Origin: Trametes villosa
Lineage: Eukaryota > Basidiomycota > Agaricomycetes > Polyporales > Polyporaceae
Reading direction: 5' to 3'
NCBI GenBank assembly: GCA_002964805.2
Contig: PUDQ02000036.1
Location: 124,001 to 188,000 of the forward strand
DNA length: 64,000 nucleotides
Shown here: positions 1 to 13,030 of the stretch, one piece after another
Position numbering within the stretch: the first letter of the stretch is position 1
How the letters are laid out: every line of letters begins with the position of its first letter
The notes under the pieces: generated by a model
Seen by the model: only the letters and a program-made list of their open reading frames with translations
Database searches by the model: none
Told to the model about the DNA's origin: nothing
Translations under genes and position numbers: made by a program

Positions 1-3000
1 GCAGTCTGATGCACAGGCTCCATCCGGCCGCCCCGTGCCTGCGCGAGCTTGGAAACAGTCGCGCGGGGAGTCTGCATGACGAGGAGACGGCCGAGGGAGA
101 AGGCGGCGGTGGAGGTGCTCTCCCGGAGCGAGGGCGCGGGATGAGAGCCCCGGCGGAAGGTGACGGTGTCCAGTGCCGCCACAGCACTGTACGAGCTGCA
201 TCGCGGGGCGGCGAGCGACAGGTAAGTGCGCCGACTGCGAACGCTCGAGCCTGTACAAGTAACCTGACCTTCTCCGTGTCGTAGATGCGCTCGCCTTGCG
301 CCCAGCGGATGAGAGCACAAACGGTAAGCTCGTCCGCACCCGCGCATTCCTTCTGCTTTGCTGATGCACGCATATGCGCCCGTGGCGCACAGTAGGGCCG
401 CGAACCCAAGCAGGCCGTAAAGCGGTGGGTGGTAGGGCGTATAAACAATGTACTAACGTTTGTGTACATACATGGACGCGTCCGGGCGACGGGACGGGTT
501 CAGGGAGCTGCAAACGCGAGGAATGAATGCTGAATGTCTGTATAAAGCAGCTGTGTGGCGATTAGGCAACGACGGGGTTCGTGCAAGGGCCTGCGGACGT
601 ACCGTGGACATATCGCGATGTAGATCGTCCGAGGACGCGTATGCACGACCCAGTCCGTTGGTGTGCACCGCTAGGCTATGTCCGACGGACCGCAAGCGTC
701 CTCGCAAATAGACGTCTGCCGAATGCGCGCCCATCGCACCCCTTGCCGCCGCGAGATGCCCAGGACGTCGGCGCGAAGATCCGGGGTGAAAGCGGGAGAA
801 CGGCGTGGGTGGTGAGCGGTGATATCGCGGTCGGCGGCGGATGCACACTACAACACGCACCACAGCCGGAGTCCGCAACCGTTCATTGGTCTGGCATCAG
901 TCCTGCGTGCCGCGGAATGTGCCGTCCGCTCCAATGAAGCACAGAGCTCGCAGTGGGCATTCTGGGGAGCAGGGTCTCGTCGTCACCCCCTCGATTCGGA
1001 CTGACAACGCTCGGGCGAGCGCATTCGCGCCGCGCATTGCAAGCGCGGCGCGAGGAGTCGGAGGGCGGCATAATACGGAGCTCGAGTACGCGTCCCCGGT
1101 CTTCGCGCGGGGAGCTGTACGCGCTGCTAGCGATTGGGCGGTCAATTCAGTGGCAGTAAATGAAGAAGAACGCGCGTACCTCGCGCTCGGGCCATCGCAG
1201 GGGCAGGAATCTCGCCGCGTCGCGAGGCTGCATAGCGGTTCGACGGGATCCACATCCGTTTCGGTTTGGTATCAGCCCCGCCGCTCGCTGCGAAATGCGC
1301 TGACCGCGCTCGTTCAGTGCGGAGCTCGCACTGGGAGGCCTGCAGAACAGAGCCCCGTTGGCCCTCTGTATTCTGACGGGCGACGCTCGGGCGAGGGGAA
1401 TCGCACCGCGCATTGTGGCAAGCACGGCGCGAGGAGTCGGGTGGCGTACAGAACCCGAGCCCGCGTCCCCGGTCTCCGCGCGCGGGCGCGTTTGAGGGCG
1501 CGGGGCTGTGTGTATAATGTTAGCGATTCGGCAGCCTATCCAGAGGCGAGAAACAGAGACAAATGCGCGTACCTCGCGGTCGGGGCTTTGCATGGATCCA
1601 ACTTGGCGTCGAAAGGCTGCACGGGCAATCGAGATGCACGGCGGAGGCCCGGGCGCGTTTGGCAGCTCTACAAGAGTCTCTGTTGTCAACCTCCCGCCGA
1701 CGAGCACCTCTATACCTCAATGGAAGCCTTCAACTTCGGGCACGGCGCGGTAGACGAACGTGGCAGGCTCCTATCGAGTCGGGGGACCATGTAGAGCCCA
1801 GCCGTCGTCTCGCGCGAGTGCCAATTCAAGCACAGCGCGGGCGTGCGTCCGTACGCGGCTGGGCGGTCGATCCGGACGCCGAGCGCGATATTTGCGCTAT
1901 GCGAGCCGTCGGCGGGTGTTTCGAGCACGCGGCGGCATGCGTGCGCGATCGTGGGGAGCCTGAGAATGAGACGATCAGCGCGGAGGACACGGAGCGAGTG
2001 CGGTATCGCACCTACGCGCTCATACATCTCTCGTTTGTCCTAACCCTCCAGCCCTTCCGTCCCAGACCATGCTCGGTCTCGCCTTGACGCACGCCACACG
2101 CAGTGGGCTGGCCCGCGTCGAAGGACGCGCAGGGAATCCCGCTTCGTGCACCGATGAGTGAGTACACTCACAACCGCTTACATGCATTTGTACAGTACTC
2201 ACCGCCGTTTGTAGCCCAACCAGCCTGAGACTCGAGTGCAGCTCGCGCGACCCGCACGATACTTCCGCGCTCGACAAGACCATCAGAGCGCGCCTCGGAC
2301 GAGACGAGACGGCGGCGTGGCGGTTTCCGGGCGTCGAGGGATGGGAGATCGCTTCCGGCGGGGGAGTACCATGTCCTGTGAGTCCTCGTCGCCCTCTGCA
2401 ACGGCGGCTGCTCGCCACTTCGACAACCCGCCCCAGATAGGCCGACTAATCCTGCCAATGCGGGCGGAGCCGCCGTGCGCGCCGGGACAGCGTGTACACA
2501 ACCCGGACGGGCGGGCGGACTCGAGGTCAGCAGGTACAAGGTCAGCTCGACGTGCCGGAGAGCGTCGCATGCGACGGCGAGGGTACCACTAGCAGGTACG
2601 CGCCCCCCTCCTCCGTACCCCGCACGCCCGCGTCGCCAGCCACACTCACACGCAAACTCATCTCCCCAGTCCTCGCCCACGCCGCCACAAACACGAGCCG
2701 CGGGGTGTACAGGGGCGGGAGACGGCCGTCGGTACCTACAGTAGCTTGTATAGATCTAGTAGAACTCGAACTCCGAGCACTCACTACGTAGTTACACGCC
2801 CCCGTCGTCCTCGTCGTCCGGGCAATGCACCGAGTTTGCTTGGAGTGGGTCCCGCCGTCCACCGCGCATGGCCCGCCGAGCGTCGACCGCCGTCCGCGAG
2901 CTGCCAGACGACGGGCGGGCTCGAGCGTCCAGTACCCGAGGCGCGTCAGTAGCCAGGGCCGAGTACCGAGTACCGGGGAGCCTGGTCGGCGTGCGCCGGC

Positions 3001-4084
3001 CGCGCGTGCTCGGCGGACTCGGAGGCGGGAACGCGGCGGGGAGCCCGAGGGTCGAGGGCCGAGGGCGGGCAGCCACAGACGATCACTGTCAGTGTACACA
3101 AGTACTAGTCAGTCCATGTTCCGGTCCCGCGGGGAGAGAATGGGGCGGGCGCGACCCGTCTCAAAGCATACACCTTGAACCGCATGGGGGCGGGGGCTCT
3201 CGTAGCAGAGACCGACGGGACGGGGCGCGAGAGAGCCCGCCCCGGGCGTCGAGCCTTGCACGAGCCGCGCACTCGCGCTGCGCCGCGCGTCGACAGACGC
3301 GTGCGCGCCCCCCAGCACGCACCCCTCGCGCGGCGCGGACCCGCCCGCTCTCCCTGCCCGCTCTCCTCTTCACCGCCCTCGACACCTCCAGGCCGCACCT
3401 CCCCCCCTCTTTCCCTCCCCCGACCACGCCACACCGGGCTCGGGGCTCGGAGCTGGGGGCTCGAGGGCGGGGCAGCGTCTCTCCGCCTCCGCCTCCGCCC
3501 CGGCGCTCTGGCGTGCGACGTGCCACTCGCGCGCGTGTCTGGGGGCGGGTCGGCAGCCGACAAGCGGCTGAGCATGGGATGGGTGGGGCGCGGGCTCGGG
3601 AGTCGGGAGTCGGGAGTGGGAAGTCGGGAGCCGGGTGGGTGCTTCCGCTTCCGGGGGGCTGAGAGCGTTGAGGGGGTGCAGGTATGCGATCTGGGGGCGG
3701 GGGCGGGGGAGGCTGAGATGGGCAGCGAGCCGCGAGCCGCGAGCCGCGCACTGTGGACAGAGCGTCCTGGGGTCGACTCCGATGCGCGCAGAGCGCGACT
3801 TCAGAGCACCCACTCACCCGTCCGCCCATCGTCCGCCGCCCGCTCTCGGTCCCCACGTCCAGGACGTCCGCCCGACACAACAAGAGCTCCCGACCGGGGA
3901 TCCACCCCCGTACCATCGCACACCTCCCCATCCCCATCCCCTCCCCCGCGCATACATCCGCGCCGCCCGTCCCACGCGCTCGCCGACACAGCACGCCGGC
4001 GGTCGTGTCGCTTGGCACTCGACACTAGGCGACGCTACGTAGGCGGACCCCGGGCGCGGGGCGCGGGACGGGCGGCTGCACCTA

Positions 4085-4130
4085 GGCGGGCGGGCGGGCG
4101 GGTACAAATAGCGGGGGTGCGAGGGTTGTG
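4085..4130 (+). promoter_or_regulatory. TATA-like core promoter element, unit 1
   Basis: A (GGGC)n run is followed by GGTACAAATAGCGGGG (TACAAATAG from 4103) and then a long pyrimidine tract, the layout of a fungal core promoter. It lies 1669 bp upstream of importin fragment 1 and is conserved in every unit. What it would transcribe is unknown. Confidence 0.5.
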
Positions 4131-4861
4131 CCGCTCACCACCCCCTCCTCCCTCCCTCCCCTCCTCACCTCTCGCCTCTCACCGCTCCCCTCCCCATCTG
4201 GGCTGGGACGAGCTCGCTGCTCATCGCGTGCCACGCCCGGCACCGTCGTCTGCCGTCCTGGGAGTTGCCTCGCCGCGGCGGGGCCCGGGCTGGTGTACGT
4301 GCATCTGAGAAACAGTTCGCGGTGAGTCGGGCTTTGGATATCGTTCAGCGCAGCGCATCGTACTCACTTCCAGCTTTCGGCCAGGGTGCGGCGGTCGGAG
4401 ATGGCGGGGGCGCGCGCAGGACCTGGGGAGCGGGCAGTGAGCGGCGAGCGGGCCGTTCCGAGGGGAAGTAGTAGACATGTACATACCCGATCGCGTCGTC
4501 CGCGCCCGCGCTTCTGAGCGGGGGTGCGAGGCGGCGCGTGTGCACACCGGCGGCGCGTCGAACGGCCGGGGGCCTCCGCCGAGGGCGCGAGCGCGCGGCG
4601 GTCCGTCTGCTGCACGAGCAAGAGGCGCACGCGCGCGTCTTGCGGTGGTCCGCGGGCGTGTGCGGCTGCGGCTGTGTCACTCTCTTGGCTGGCCGGGTCC
4701 GAGGGCGGTAGGTGAGTACTAGCGGTTAGACGGCCGACGGGCGCGAGGCGAGTGCCGACGGCTTGTGGGTGTCGCAAAGGGGGTGACGAGCGTCCGGTGG
4801 CTGTGAGGGAAGTAGTCATCGAGGGGCAGGAGCGTCGAGTAGATGTGGGGGGCGTACCGGA

Positions 4862-5044
4862 GTGCGGTGCTGTGCGCATTGCACGGCGTACGCGGAGGCT
4901 GCTCGGAGGATGGGCGCGAAGCCTTACATGCGGCGGGCGTTTGACGAGAGGCATTTTGCAGAGGCGGGCGTCGCAGGCGTCAAGGAGCCGGTAGAGCAAG
5001 AAAGACGGCGGGGGCTGGATGGGAAGTATGCCCGTGGCGAATGA
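4862..5044 (+). pseudogene. Unit 1 copy of the short ORF tail, partly out of frame
   Basis: The C-terminal 45 or so codons, including 'MRRAFDER' and 'KYARGE', match the unit 4 copy and end at TGA 5042-5044. The YRSAVL segment just upstream is in another frame because of small indels. This is read as a decaying copy. Confidence 0.3.
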
Positions 5045-5771
5045 GGTTCCGAGTACAGCGAGATTATTAGGACTTGAATGAAGGTGTTGTTGAGCGGGCT
5101 AGCGACGAGATATGCGGCGGGGTTAGTGCAGAAGGAGTGAGACCGTAAGGGGGGCCGTCCAAGCCATTGCCGGTCGTTGTATGTGCCTGTATACCGAGTA
5201 GACGCAGCACATGCGAGGAAACCAGCTCCAGCAACGAGCTCGAGGACCAGTGTAAACGAAACGTAGCCCAGATTATGCCAGCTATCTGCCAGAGCCGTCG
5301 TCTACTGCCAGAGGCCGTCGCCAGTCCGTAGCGATGGCTGCCGTCGAGGACCGAGGCCGGCGGCCGCGTGCTCCGCATTAGAAACCCAGCCTAGGTGCGA
5401 GCGGGCGAGGGCGACTGGCAGGCGCGTGAGATCGAGTGCCGATCGGGAGCCGCGAGGGACGTGGGGCCACGGGAGCAGACAGCAGGCAGCCAGTCGAGCT
5501 ACGCGGCGGGCGAGCAGGCAGAGGGCGAGAGCAGAGCCAACCAGGGCAGACAGCCGTGCAGGGGCGGGCGAGACTCTCTCCCCAGCGAGTCGCGCGGTGG
5601 GCGGGCAGAGAGCAGCGCAGAGAGACGACGTCATCGATAGACGCGATCGGGGATAGGCGCCGGATGGATGCGAGCCACGTGGGCCCATCTCTCTCTGCTG
5701 TCCTCGCCTGCTCCCTGCTCTCCGCTCTCTGCTGCTTTAGCTGCTGCTCGGACTGGGAGAGGAGTGCAGCG

Positions 5772-6160
5772 ATGGCCGACGTGCTTGTCCCGCCCGAGAT
5801 CACTGCCGAGGTCACCCAGATTCTCTCCAACCTCGTCCTCGGCGACAATGCTATCCACTCCAGGCGAGTCCCTGCCCTGCATCGATCCCCCGCCCCCACT
5901 GACCACCGCGCCGCCCGCACTGCAGCGCAGAGAAGGCGGTCAATGACCGGCTCGAGCAGACCCCCGAGCTCTATCTGCTCGCCATCGCCCAGTTCGCCAC
6001 CTCCGCCGACACCGAGCTCGTGAGTCCTTCTCCCCGTCCTCCCCGCGCACGCGATCGACCGCGTCCCAGATGCGCTCCTTCTCCCTCGTCCTCCTCCGCC
6101 GCCTCCTCTTCCGCCCGCCCTCCCAAAACCGCCTCGCGCTCTACGACCAGCTCTCCGCCC
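5772..6160 (+). pseudogene. Truncated Kap121/importin-5 5' fragment 1
   Basis: Exon 1 (5772-5863), exon 2 (5926-6019) and the start of exon 3 (6070-6160) match the intact gene at 39143, including the GC-AG intron 1. There are scattered substitutions, for example Ile-His-Ser for Ile-Arg-Ser at the end of exon 1. Homology stops at about residue 92. Beyond it the frame happens to stay open to a stop near 6945, which would give a chimeric protein of about 350 residues if spliced like the parent. The full HEAT-repeat solenoid is absent, so no transport function is expected. Confidence 0.9.
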
Positions 6161-8877
6161 GCGGCTGGCCACGGCCGGCGATCGGTGTGCGCGACTTCTC
6201 GGCTGGGCAGTGGCGGTGCGGACGGTGGCACACATGGACCCACCGGCGGCGGGGGCGGACCGTGCTCGCTCGAGTGTTTCGAATGGCCACGGAAAGAATT
6301 ACGGACTCTGTCGCGATTGTGGGGGCTGCTTGGAGGCTGGGGCTGCTTGGACGCTGGGGGCGCTGGGCAGACTGGCGGACTCAGACTGCTGGACTCGGAC
6401 TGGGGACTCGGAGACGGACTCGTGCGCTGACACCGGACAGAAAAACTCTCAATTGCACCTCACAGTACGTACTCTCCCCGTTTCCGCCCTCGCGCCCGCC
6501 TCAGCAGGTATCCCGCGCCGCCCCCGCCCAACTCGTCTCCGCCCTCGTTTCCGCCCTGCCTGACTCGCCTCCGCCCTACTCGTCTTGCCGCCCTGCTCCG
6601 CGTCCCGCCCACGCGCTCTCGTACTGTACCTGCACCACCACAGACGCGCGCACGGCCTACTCCGAGCGCGCCGTCTCCTGCACTGCACGTCGGGCACCCC
6701 GACGACCGCCGCCCCTCACCACGCCCCGTGTGTGCTACCACAACTCGCCCGTCTCGACGCCAGCCCCGCCCTGCTGCCAAACCCCCTCCGTCCGCCCGCA
6801 CCCGCCGTGCAGCGAACACGCCGCACGAACAGGGCACGGCAGGACTCGTAGTACCGTACTCCGGGCCCTCGCACAAACCACGAACTGGCCGCCGCCGGCC
6901 AGGCCCCGCGCGAGCTGCTGCAGCCCGATACGCTGGAAAAGGTAAGTCCCCTCCGCGATGCGTGCCCTGCGTGTCTTCTACCCCTTCCAACGCCCGCCCT
7001 CCCCGCGCACGGCTCTCGCCGTCACTACAGCTCGCCCCCGCCACCGCTGACCTCGACGAACGCGCTCGGACAGCCCGACTCGTGATGTCTGCCGGCCGCG
7101 CATCGACGCGCGGCTCGCAAACGGCCGCCGCACGCCACCATCGACCCGGGCGAGCACGTCTCGGCGTCGAGCATGAAGACTCACCTGCAGATACACTCCA
7201 ATCCGCCCCCGCCCCCGCCATACCCGTGTCCGCCTCGTTGAATGCAGCATGACGGAATGCAGCCGTCGTGCTCCATCCCGACGTGCACGCCACCACGGGT
7301 GCGGGCGCTGTGTAAGTCAACCGCTCCTCTGCAGCAAACGGCGAGCTCACACTCTTGTGCCCGACCCTCCACCGTTTGCGAGAGCCTGCTCCACACTTCC
7401 TGGGTCGTCCAAGGCGTCGAGCACAGAACAAGGAAAGCGGACCCGGCCAGCAAGGGTGCACCACAGTGACGATGAGAACAGCTGTCGAGCGGAGGAGGTG
7501 AAGGATGAGGGAGGAAGACAAGATGGTGAGTCGACCGAGAGCCCACGAAGCGGCGTGTGCGCAGAGCCTGGGCCGAGCGCGCCAGCGTTTGCGGAGGCGG
7601 TACGCCTTCGCGAATATTGCGCGCGCTCCGCGTCCTCGCAGACGTGTTTCAGCGTCCCGCGCGTACGGCGCCGTTCCCGCTGCGACCGCATCCCCGGGCG
7701 AATGCTCGGAGGCTCGCGCCGGGTGTTCTGCGCATCCCGGAGCGGTGTCTATGCTTAATTGTGTACGTAGCAGGAGTAGTCCCCGCAATATACAGTTTTC
7801 CGCCGTCCTGGCGTCGAGATCGCACTTCGCGGGCCTTGCGGGTAACCAATCCAACACGGCGTGCAGCGGGTGCAATGAGGGGCTTGCCGGCGCAGATGTG
7901 CACTGACTAGAAGCTGTCAAGCGAGTCGCGCGGCCACTCGGCGACGAGTCACGCCGAAAATACCTCCCGGAACGCCGCCGCCGTAGGTACGCGCGCATAC
8001 TCGATGTCTCGGACATTTCTTCGTGTTCGTTTCGCACCCGGGCCAGGTATCTGGAAAAGCCCGTCCGCCCTTGTGAGTATACATACTTACGCTCTCCCTT
8101 GTACTTCGCACTGACCACTGTTAGGAGCAATCCCAGGAGAAAATGCGCCACCGAACAGTTGCGCCCGGAATGATGCTCGGAAGTCAGCACAAGACCTCGC
8201 CCGCCGCGGGCACTGACAAGCGTGTTTAGCGAGGTACGTCCGACGTTTCAGTGGACGTCCAGGCCGCCGTCCTCTGCCCGCGCCGGCCACGGGTTTCAGC
8301 GTGCGCGGTATGCGCAGACGAGCCCGCCAAGCCTCCAAGCGCAACGCTGGCCTGTGTAAGGACGGTGAGTGCTTGCCCGCGCCGTCTGAGTTCTGTCCGT
8401 GCCGCTCACCTTCGGATACTCTCCCCGGCTTCCCTCACACCCCGGCGAGCAGCCACCCGCTCGCGGCTGCTCTCCGCTGGACGGAAAACGTCTCGTAGGC
8501 TCTGTGAGTTCTCTCCTTCTCTCGTTTGAGGCGCCGCAACACTGACAGCCTCTCTGCGTGTTCGTGCGCAGGTAGGCTCTCTATCCTATCCCTCCGAGTC
8601 AACCTAGGCCGCCGGGCTGCCCGCGCGCCCGTACAACCTCACAACACCTGAACAGCCTCTCGGAGAACTCTACACACCCGGACGAATCGCGCACGTAGAT
8701 GATGGAGTGGTCAGTCCGGTGAGTGCTCCGTCCTTGTCGCTCCGCCACGCTGCAACACTTATCAACAGCTGGAACTCGGCCCAACGGTCTGTGAATATCA
8801 TGTGAGCATGTTCTCGTACCCGCGCAGACGATAGTACTGACCGTGCGCCGGGTGTACTTCCACGAGCTCGCAGCGCC

Positions 8878-9315
8878 GTGCGCATCAACGTCGAGGCGCG
8901 AGCGATGGCTCTGCATGGGACGATTGGGGACACGATGGTCGGGCGGGCTCCCCACACTGTACAAGGTGAGCATGGGGCTTATACCGTTGCAGATTTGATT
9001 CCTACAGGTTGCAGAACGTCGGAGTCGCGATGCACACGCTATCTACAGGGCAAACACGGCACCTCCGGCTCATACAACGTCGGTAAGGCTGCCCGAGGCT
9101 CTCGTCGCGCGCTGGAGTCCTCCCGCACGCGTAGAGCACGCGACACGCGCGGAAACGCGGCCTCACAGTCCGCTGTTGACCTCGGTAGGCTGTCTGACGG
9201 TTCGCGCGACTCTTGCACGCATACGCGCCTTGCGCGGCGCGATACGAGCGCAGACGGAGGAGCTCTGGGTGCACAAGCTGAGGGCGTCAAGTGTGATATG
9301 TTCCGTTATACCTAG
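8878..9315 (+). other. Exon-like conserved open frame, unit 2 copy of unidentified gene
   Basis: A 145-codon open frame begins at a GTG, not an ATG, so it is probably an internal exon. It contains 'RINVEARAMALHGTIGDT' and 'SESRCTRYLQGKH'. Homologous frames exist in unit 3 (from 21487, with a stop part-way) and unit 4 (31843-32343). Candidate splice donors (GTGAGC at about 8966) and acceptors flank parts of it, and the candidate intron is itself in frame. No family recognised. Confidence 0.3.
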
Positions 9316-9462
9316 CATACATTACGAGCCCGTGGCGCATCGCAAGGCGTCCCCGTGGACCTCTGCATGTGCGATGTAAGGGCGCGTGCTCACGAGCGCG
9401 ATCGCTGCGTCCAGGATTGGCTCGGAGTCGAATCTTGTGTGCGGCTGCCTACGCCGGATTGA
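9316..9462 (+). other. Terminal-exon-like island, unit 2
   Basis: Directly after a CCTAG acceptor, 49 codons are open to TGA 9460-9462. Residues include 'DLCMCDVRARA' and 'VQDWLGVES'. The island is matched in units 3 (21925-22077) and 4 (32280-32429), each with an acceptor in the same place and a stop at nearly the same codon. It looks like the last exon of a gene carried in the unit; no family recognised. Confidence 0.35.
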
Positions 9463-12400
9463 TACAGCGGAATTCATATCGATAGACCGTTCGAATTTTA
9501 CGCTGCTCATGGAGCTTGGAGCACCCGAGCGCCCTACCCCCACGTGCCACGCCGTACCGCGAATACTGGCCAGATAGTGCTCGCTGCTTGTGCGGAAGCA
9601 AGGGCAAGTCAGGTAAATGAGCGTGCAGGTATCTCGTAGCACTTCCTCACGCCGTCCTCAGCAGGTAGTAGTAGCCTTATGGCAGTTTACGAGGGGCACG
9701 AGCAGCGAACTCACCCGATCGAGGGCGCCAACCCTGCCCGACTGCCACAGCAAACGCCGGCGAGACTCTGCGAGTTCGTGGTGCACCGTGGTGCGAGGTG
9801 GCTCAACCTACCAAATGGGGTTGGTTGGCTCCAAGGATCCCTGAGCAGCAAGAAATCATAACGGTCTATCGATATGAATTTCGCTGTAAGAACCCGCGCC
9901 CGCACCGTTTGTCTACTCGAGGCTCCGCGCGACGCGCTCCAGGCTTGTCAGCACCCCACAGAGCCCGCAAATCGACTCGGGGCAGAATGCGGCAGCCTGA
10001 GCGGCGGTTCGCGCCAGCAGCCGCGGGGCAGGCAAGCTGCTGCCATAGGCGGGATTCCAGGCCGGCGCCGGTATGAGCTATGCGAGGCGGGCGGTCAGAA
10101 CACGGTGCGATTAAGGCCCTACCGTCGCGTATGTGAGATCGGACGTTGCGCGCGTTGCGGCTTAAGCACATGCGTAATGCCGCATGATGCGGCGCAAAGA
10201 GACGGCGGCGCGGTGGCGCACGTTCGAGCACTTTGAGGTGCATGTCCGCCCTCCCCGGCGCCGCCGTGACATGTACAAACCATCCCGCCCAAGCCTGCTT
10301 CCTCGCAAAATGCACGTCATTACGGGTGTGCGCGTCCACTACCTTGCATGTCTACCTGTAGGGCACGGTAGTATAATAACTATTCATTTGGGACCTCATA
10401 CTTTGTCCGCCGCGCGATCTCCGCGTTCCCGGGTCCCGACTCGTACTTGGCCCGATGCATGCGCACTGAGAGCGTGCACCGACGGTCCGGACACCACAGG
10501 TTGCGAGAAGCGAGGCGCGATACGGGCGCCGGACCGTGAGCGCGAGGCGCAGACGGCTAGGACGCGTGCAAACCGTGAGTGCTTGGACGGACTCCGAGCC
10601 ACTATGCTGCTTACCTCGCGCCGTTGCTCTCGTCGTCTTCCCTCTCATTATCCGCCGCCCGTCTCCTGCAGCCTCCTTCCCTCGTGCTTGGACCCATTGT
10701 CTTGGTATACTCCTCGCACCACTAGTACTCGCACCACACACTCGGAGTCTGCAGCTCTCCCGGCTGGTAAGTCAGCTACACTTCGCAGGTTAGTACTCCT
10801 CACCATGGTGATGCACAGGCTCCATCCGGCCGCCACGCGCCTGCGCGAGCTTGAAACGAGTCGCGCAGGGAGTCCGCAGGGCGAGGCGACGGCCGAGGGA
10901 GAAGGCAGTGATGGAGGTGCTCTCCCAGAGCGAGGGCGCGGGATGGGAGCCCCGGTGGAAGGTGACGGCGTCCAGTGCCGCCACAGCAATGTACGAGCTG
11001 GCCACCGCGGGACGGCGAGCGACAGGTAAGTGCGCCGGCTGCCAACGCTCGAACCAGTATGCGTGACCTGACCTTCTCGGTGTTGTAGATGCGCTCGCCT
11101 TGCGCCCGGTGGATCTGAGCACGAACGGTGAGCTCATCCGCACGGCCCGCACATCCCTTCTACTTTACTGATCCACGCATGCGCCCGTGGCGCACAGTAG
11201 GGCCGCGAACCCAAGCAGGCCGTAAGGCACCGGGTGGTAGGGCACATAAACAATTTACTAACATTTGTGTACATACATGGATGCGTCCGGACGACGGGAT
11301 GGGCTCAGGGGGCTGCAAACGCGAAGGAGGGGTTCAAAAGGTCTGTATACAGTAGCTGTGTAGTGCTTAGGCAACAGTATGGTTCGTGCGAGGGCCTGGA
11401 GACGTACCGTGGACATATCGCGATGTAGATCGCCCGAGGACGCGTGTGCACGACCCAGTCCGTCGGTGTGCACCGCTAGGCTATGTCCGACGGACCGCAA
11501 GCGTCCTCGCAAATAAACGTCTGCCGGATGCGCGCCCACCGCGCCCCTTGCCGCCGCGAGATGCGCGGGACGTCGGCGCGAAGATCCGGGATGAAATCGG
11601 GAGAACGGCGTGGGTGGTGAGCGGCGATATCGCGGTCGGCGGCGGGTGCACACTATGACACGCACCTCAGCCGGGCTCCGCATCCATGTCGGTTTGTTGT
11701 CAGTCCAGCCCGCAGGGAAATGCCGTCGATTCTCGTTGAGTGCGAAGCTCGCATTGGGCAGCACACGGAGTAGAGTCCTGTCGGCACCTTCAATTCGGAC
11801 TGACGACGCTCGGGCGAGGAGAATTGCGCCGCGCATTGAGGCAAGCGCGGCGCGAGGAGTCGGATGGCGGCGTATGGAACTCGAGCCAGCGTCCCCGGTC
11901 TTCGCGCGCGGGCGCGTTTGAGGGCGCGGGGCTGTGTGTGTAATGTTAGCGATTCGGCAGCCTATCCAGAGGCGGAGGCGAGAAAGAGAGACAAATGCGC
12001 GTACCTCGCGGTCGGAGCTTTGCATGGATGGAACCTGGCGTCGCAAGGCTGCACGGGCGATCGAGACGCACGCCGGAGGCCCGGGCGCGTTCGGCAGCTC
12101 TGCATGAAGCCCCGTTGTTAGCCTCCCGCTCACGAGCACCTTCATACCGCGATAGAAGCCTCCATCCCGGTGGACGGCGCGGTATACTCGCGCGACGCGC
12201 TCCTGTCGAGTCGGGGGACCGTATAGTAGCCCAGCCGTCGTCTCGCGCGAGTGCTAATCCAAGCAGAGCGCGGGCGGGCGTCCGTACGCGGCTGGGCGGT
12301 CGATCCGGACGCCGAGCGCGGTGTTTGCGCTATGCGAGCCGTCGGCGGGTGTTTCGAGCGCGCGGCGGCATGTGTACGCGATCGTGGGGAGCCTGAGAAC

Positions 12401-13030
12401 GAGACGATCAGCGCGGGGGACTCCCCGGGACAAGGAGCGAGTGTGGCGTCGCACCTCGAACCCTCTGCGCGCTCGGACATCTCTCATTCGTCCTCACCCT
12501 CCAGCCCTTCCGTCCCAGACCTCGCTCGATCTCGCCTTGACGCACGCCACACGCCGCACGTAGCTGGGCTGGCCCGCGTCGTCGTCGAAGGACGCGCAGG
12601 GAATCCTGCTTCGTGCGCCGATGGGTAAGTACACTCACAGCCGCTTACATGCATTTGTACAGTACTCACCGCAGTTATTAGCCGAAGCACACTCGAGTCC
12701 AGCTCGCGCGACTCGCCGTGCTCGACAAGACCACCAGAGCGCGCCTCGGACAAGACGAGACGGCGGCGTGGCGGTTTCCGGGCGTCGAGGGATGGAAGAT
12801 CGTGGCCGGCGGGGTGAGTTCCGTGTCCTATGAGTCCTCGTCGCCCTCTCCACGACGACTGCTCAACACTTCGCCAACCCGCCCCAGACTGTCCAGCTAA
12901 TCTTGCCAATGCGGGCGGAGCCGCCGTACGCGCCGGCGAAACTTGTACAAAATGCTGACGGGCGGGCGGACTCGAGCTCAGCAAGTACAAGGTCAGCTCG
13001 ACGCGTCGGGGAGCGTCGCATGCGACGGCG

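Larger units (their letters stand above)
1..6160 (+). repeat. Array unit 1, 3' part only (window starts inside it)
   Basis: Holds the last ~6.16 kb of a unit: landmark at 7, TATA-like element near 4103, conserved short ORF tail ending at 5044, and a truncated importin start at 5772 cut at about 6160. Outside those elements I see GC-rich sequence with pyrimidine tracts and the GGGAGTC short repeat near 3597-3640, but no assignable gene. Confidence 0.9.

Noticed and set aside
2868..4308. Many 250-430-codon frames on both strands in the array (for example 3175-4308, 13464-14747, 15641-16963)
   Set aside because: They overlap on both strands and in several frames, are dominated by Arg, Pro, Ala, Gly and Ser, and change frame between otherwise homologous units. 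Stop codons are simply rare in such GC-rich DNA.
7590..7745. MYND-type zinc finger in the unit sequence (Cys-rich frame)
   Set aside because: Cys spacing does not fit the consensus, and key Cys residues differ between units (Arg in unit 2, Cys in unit 4).
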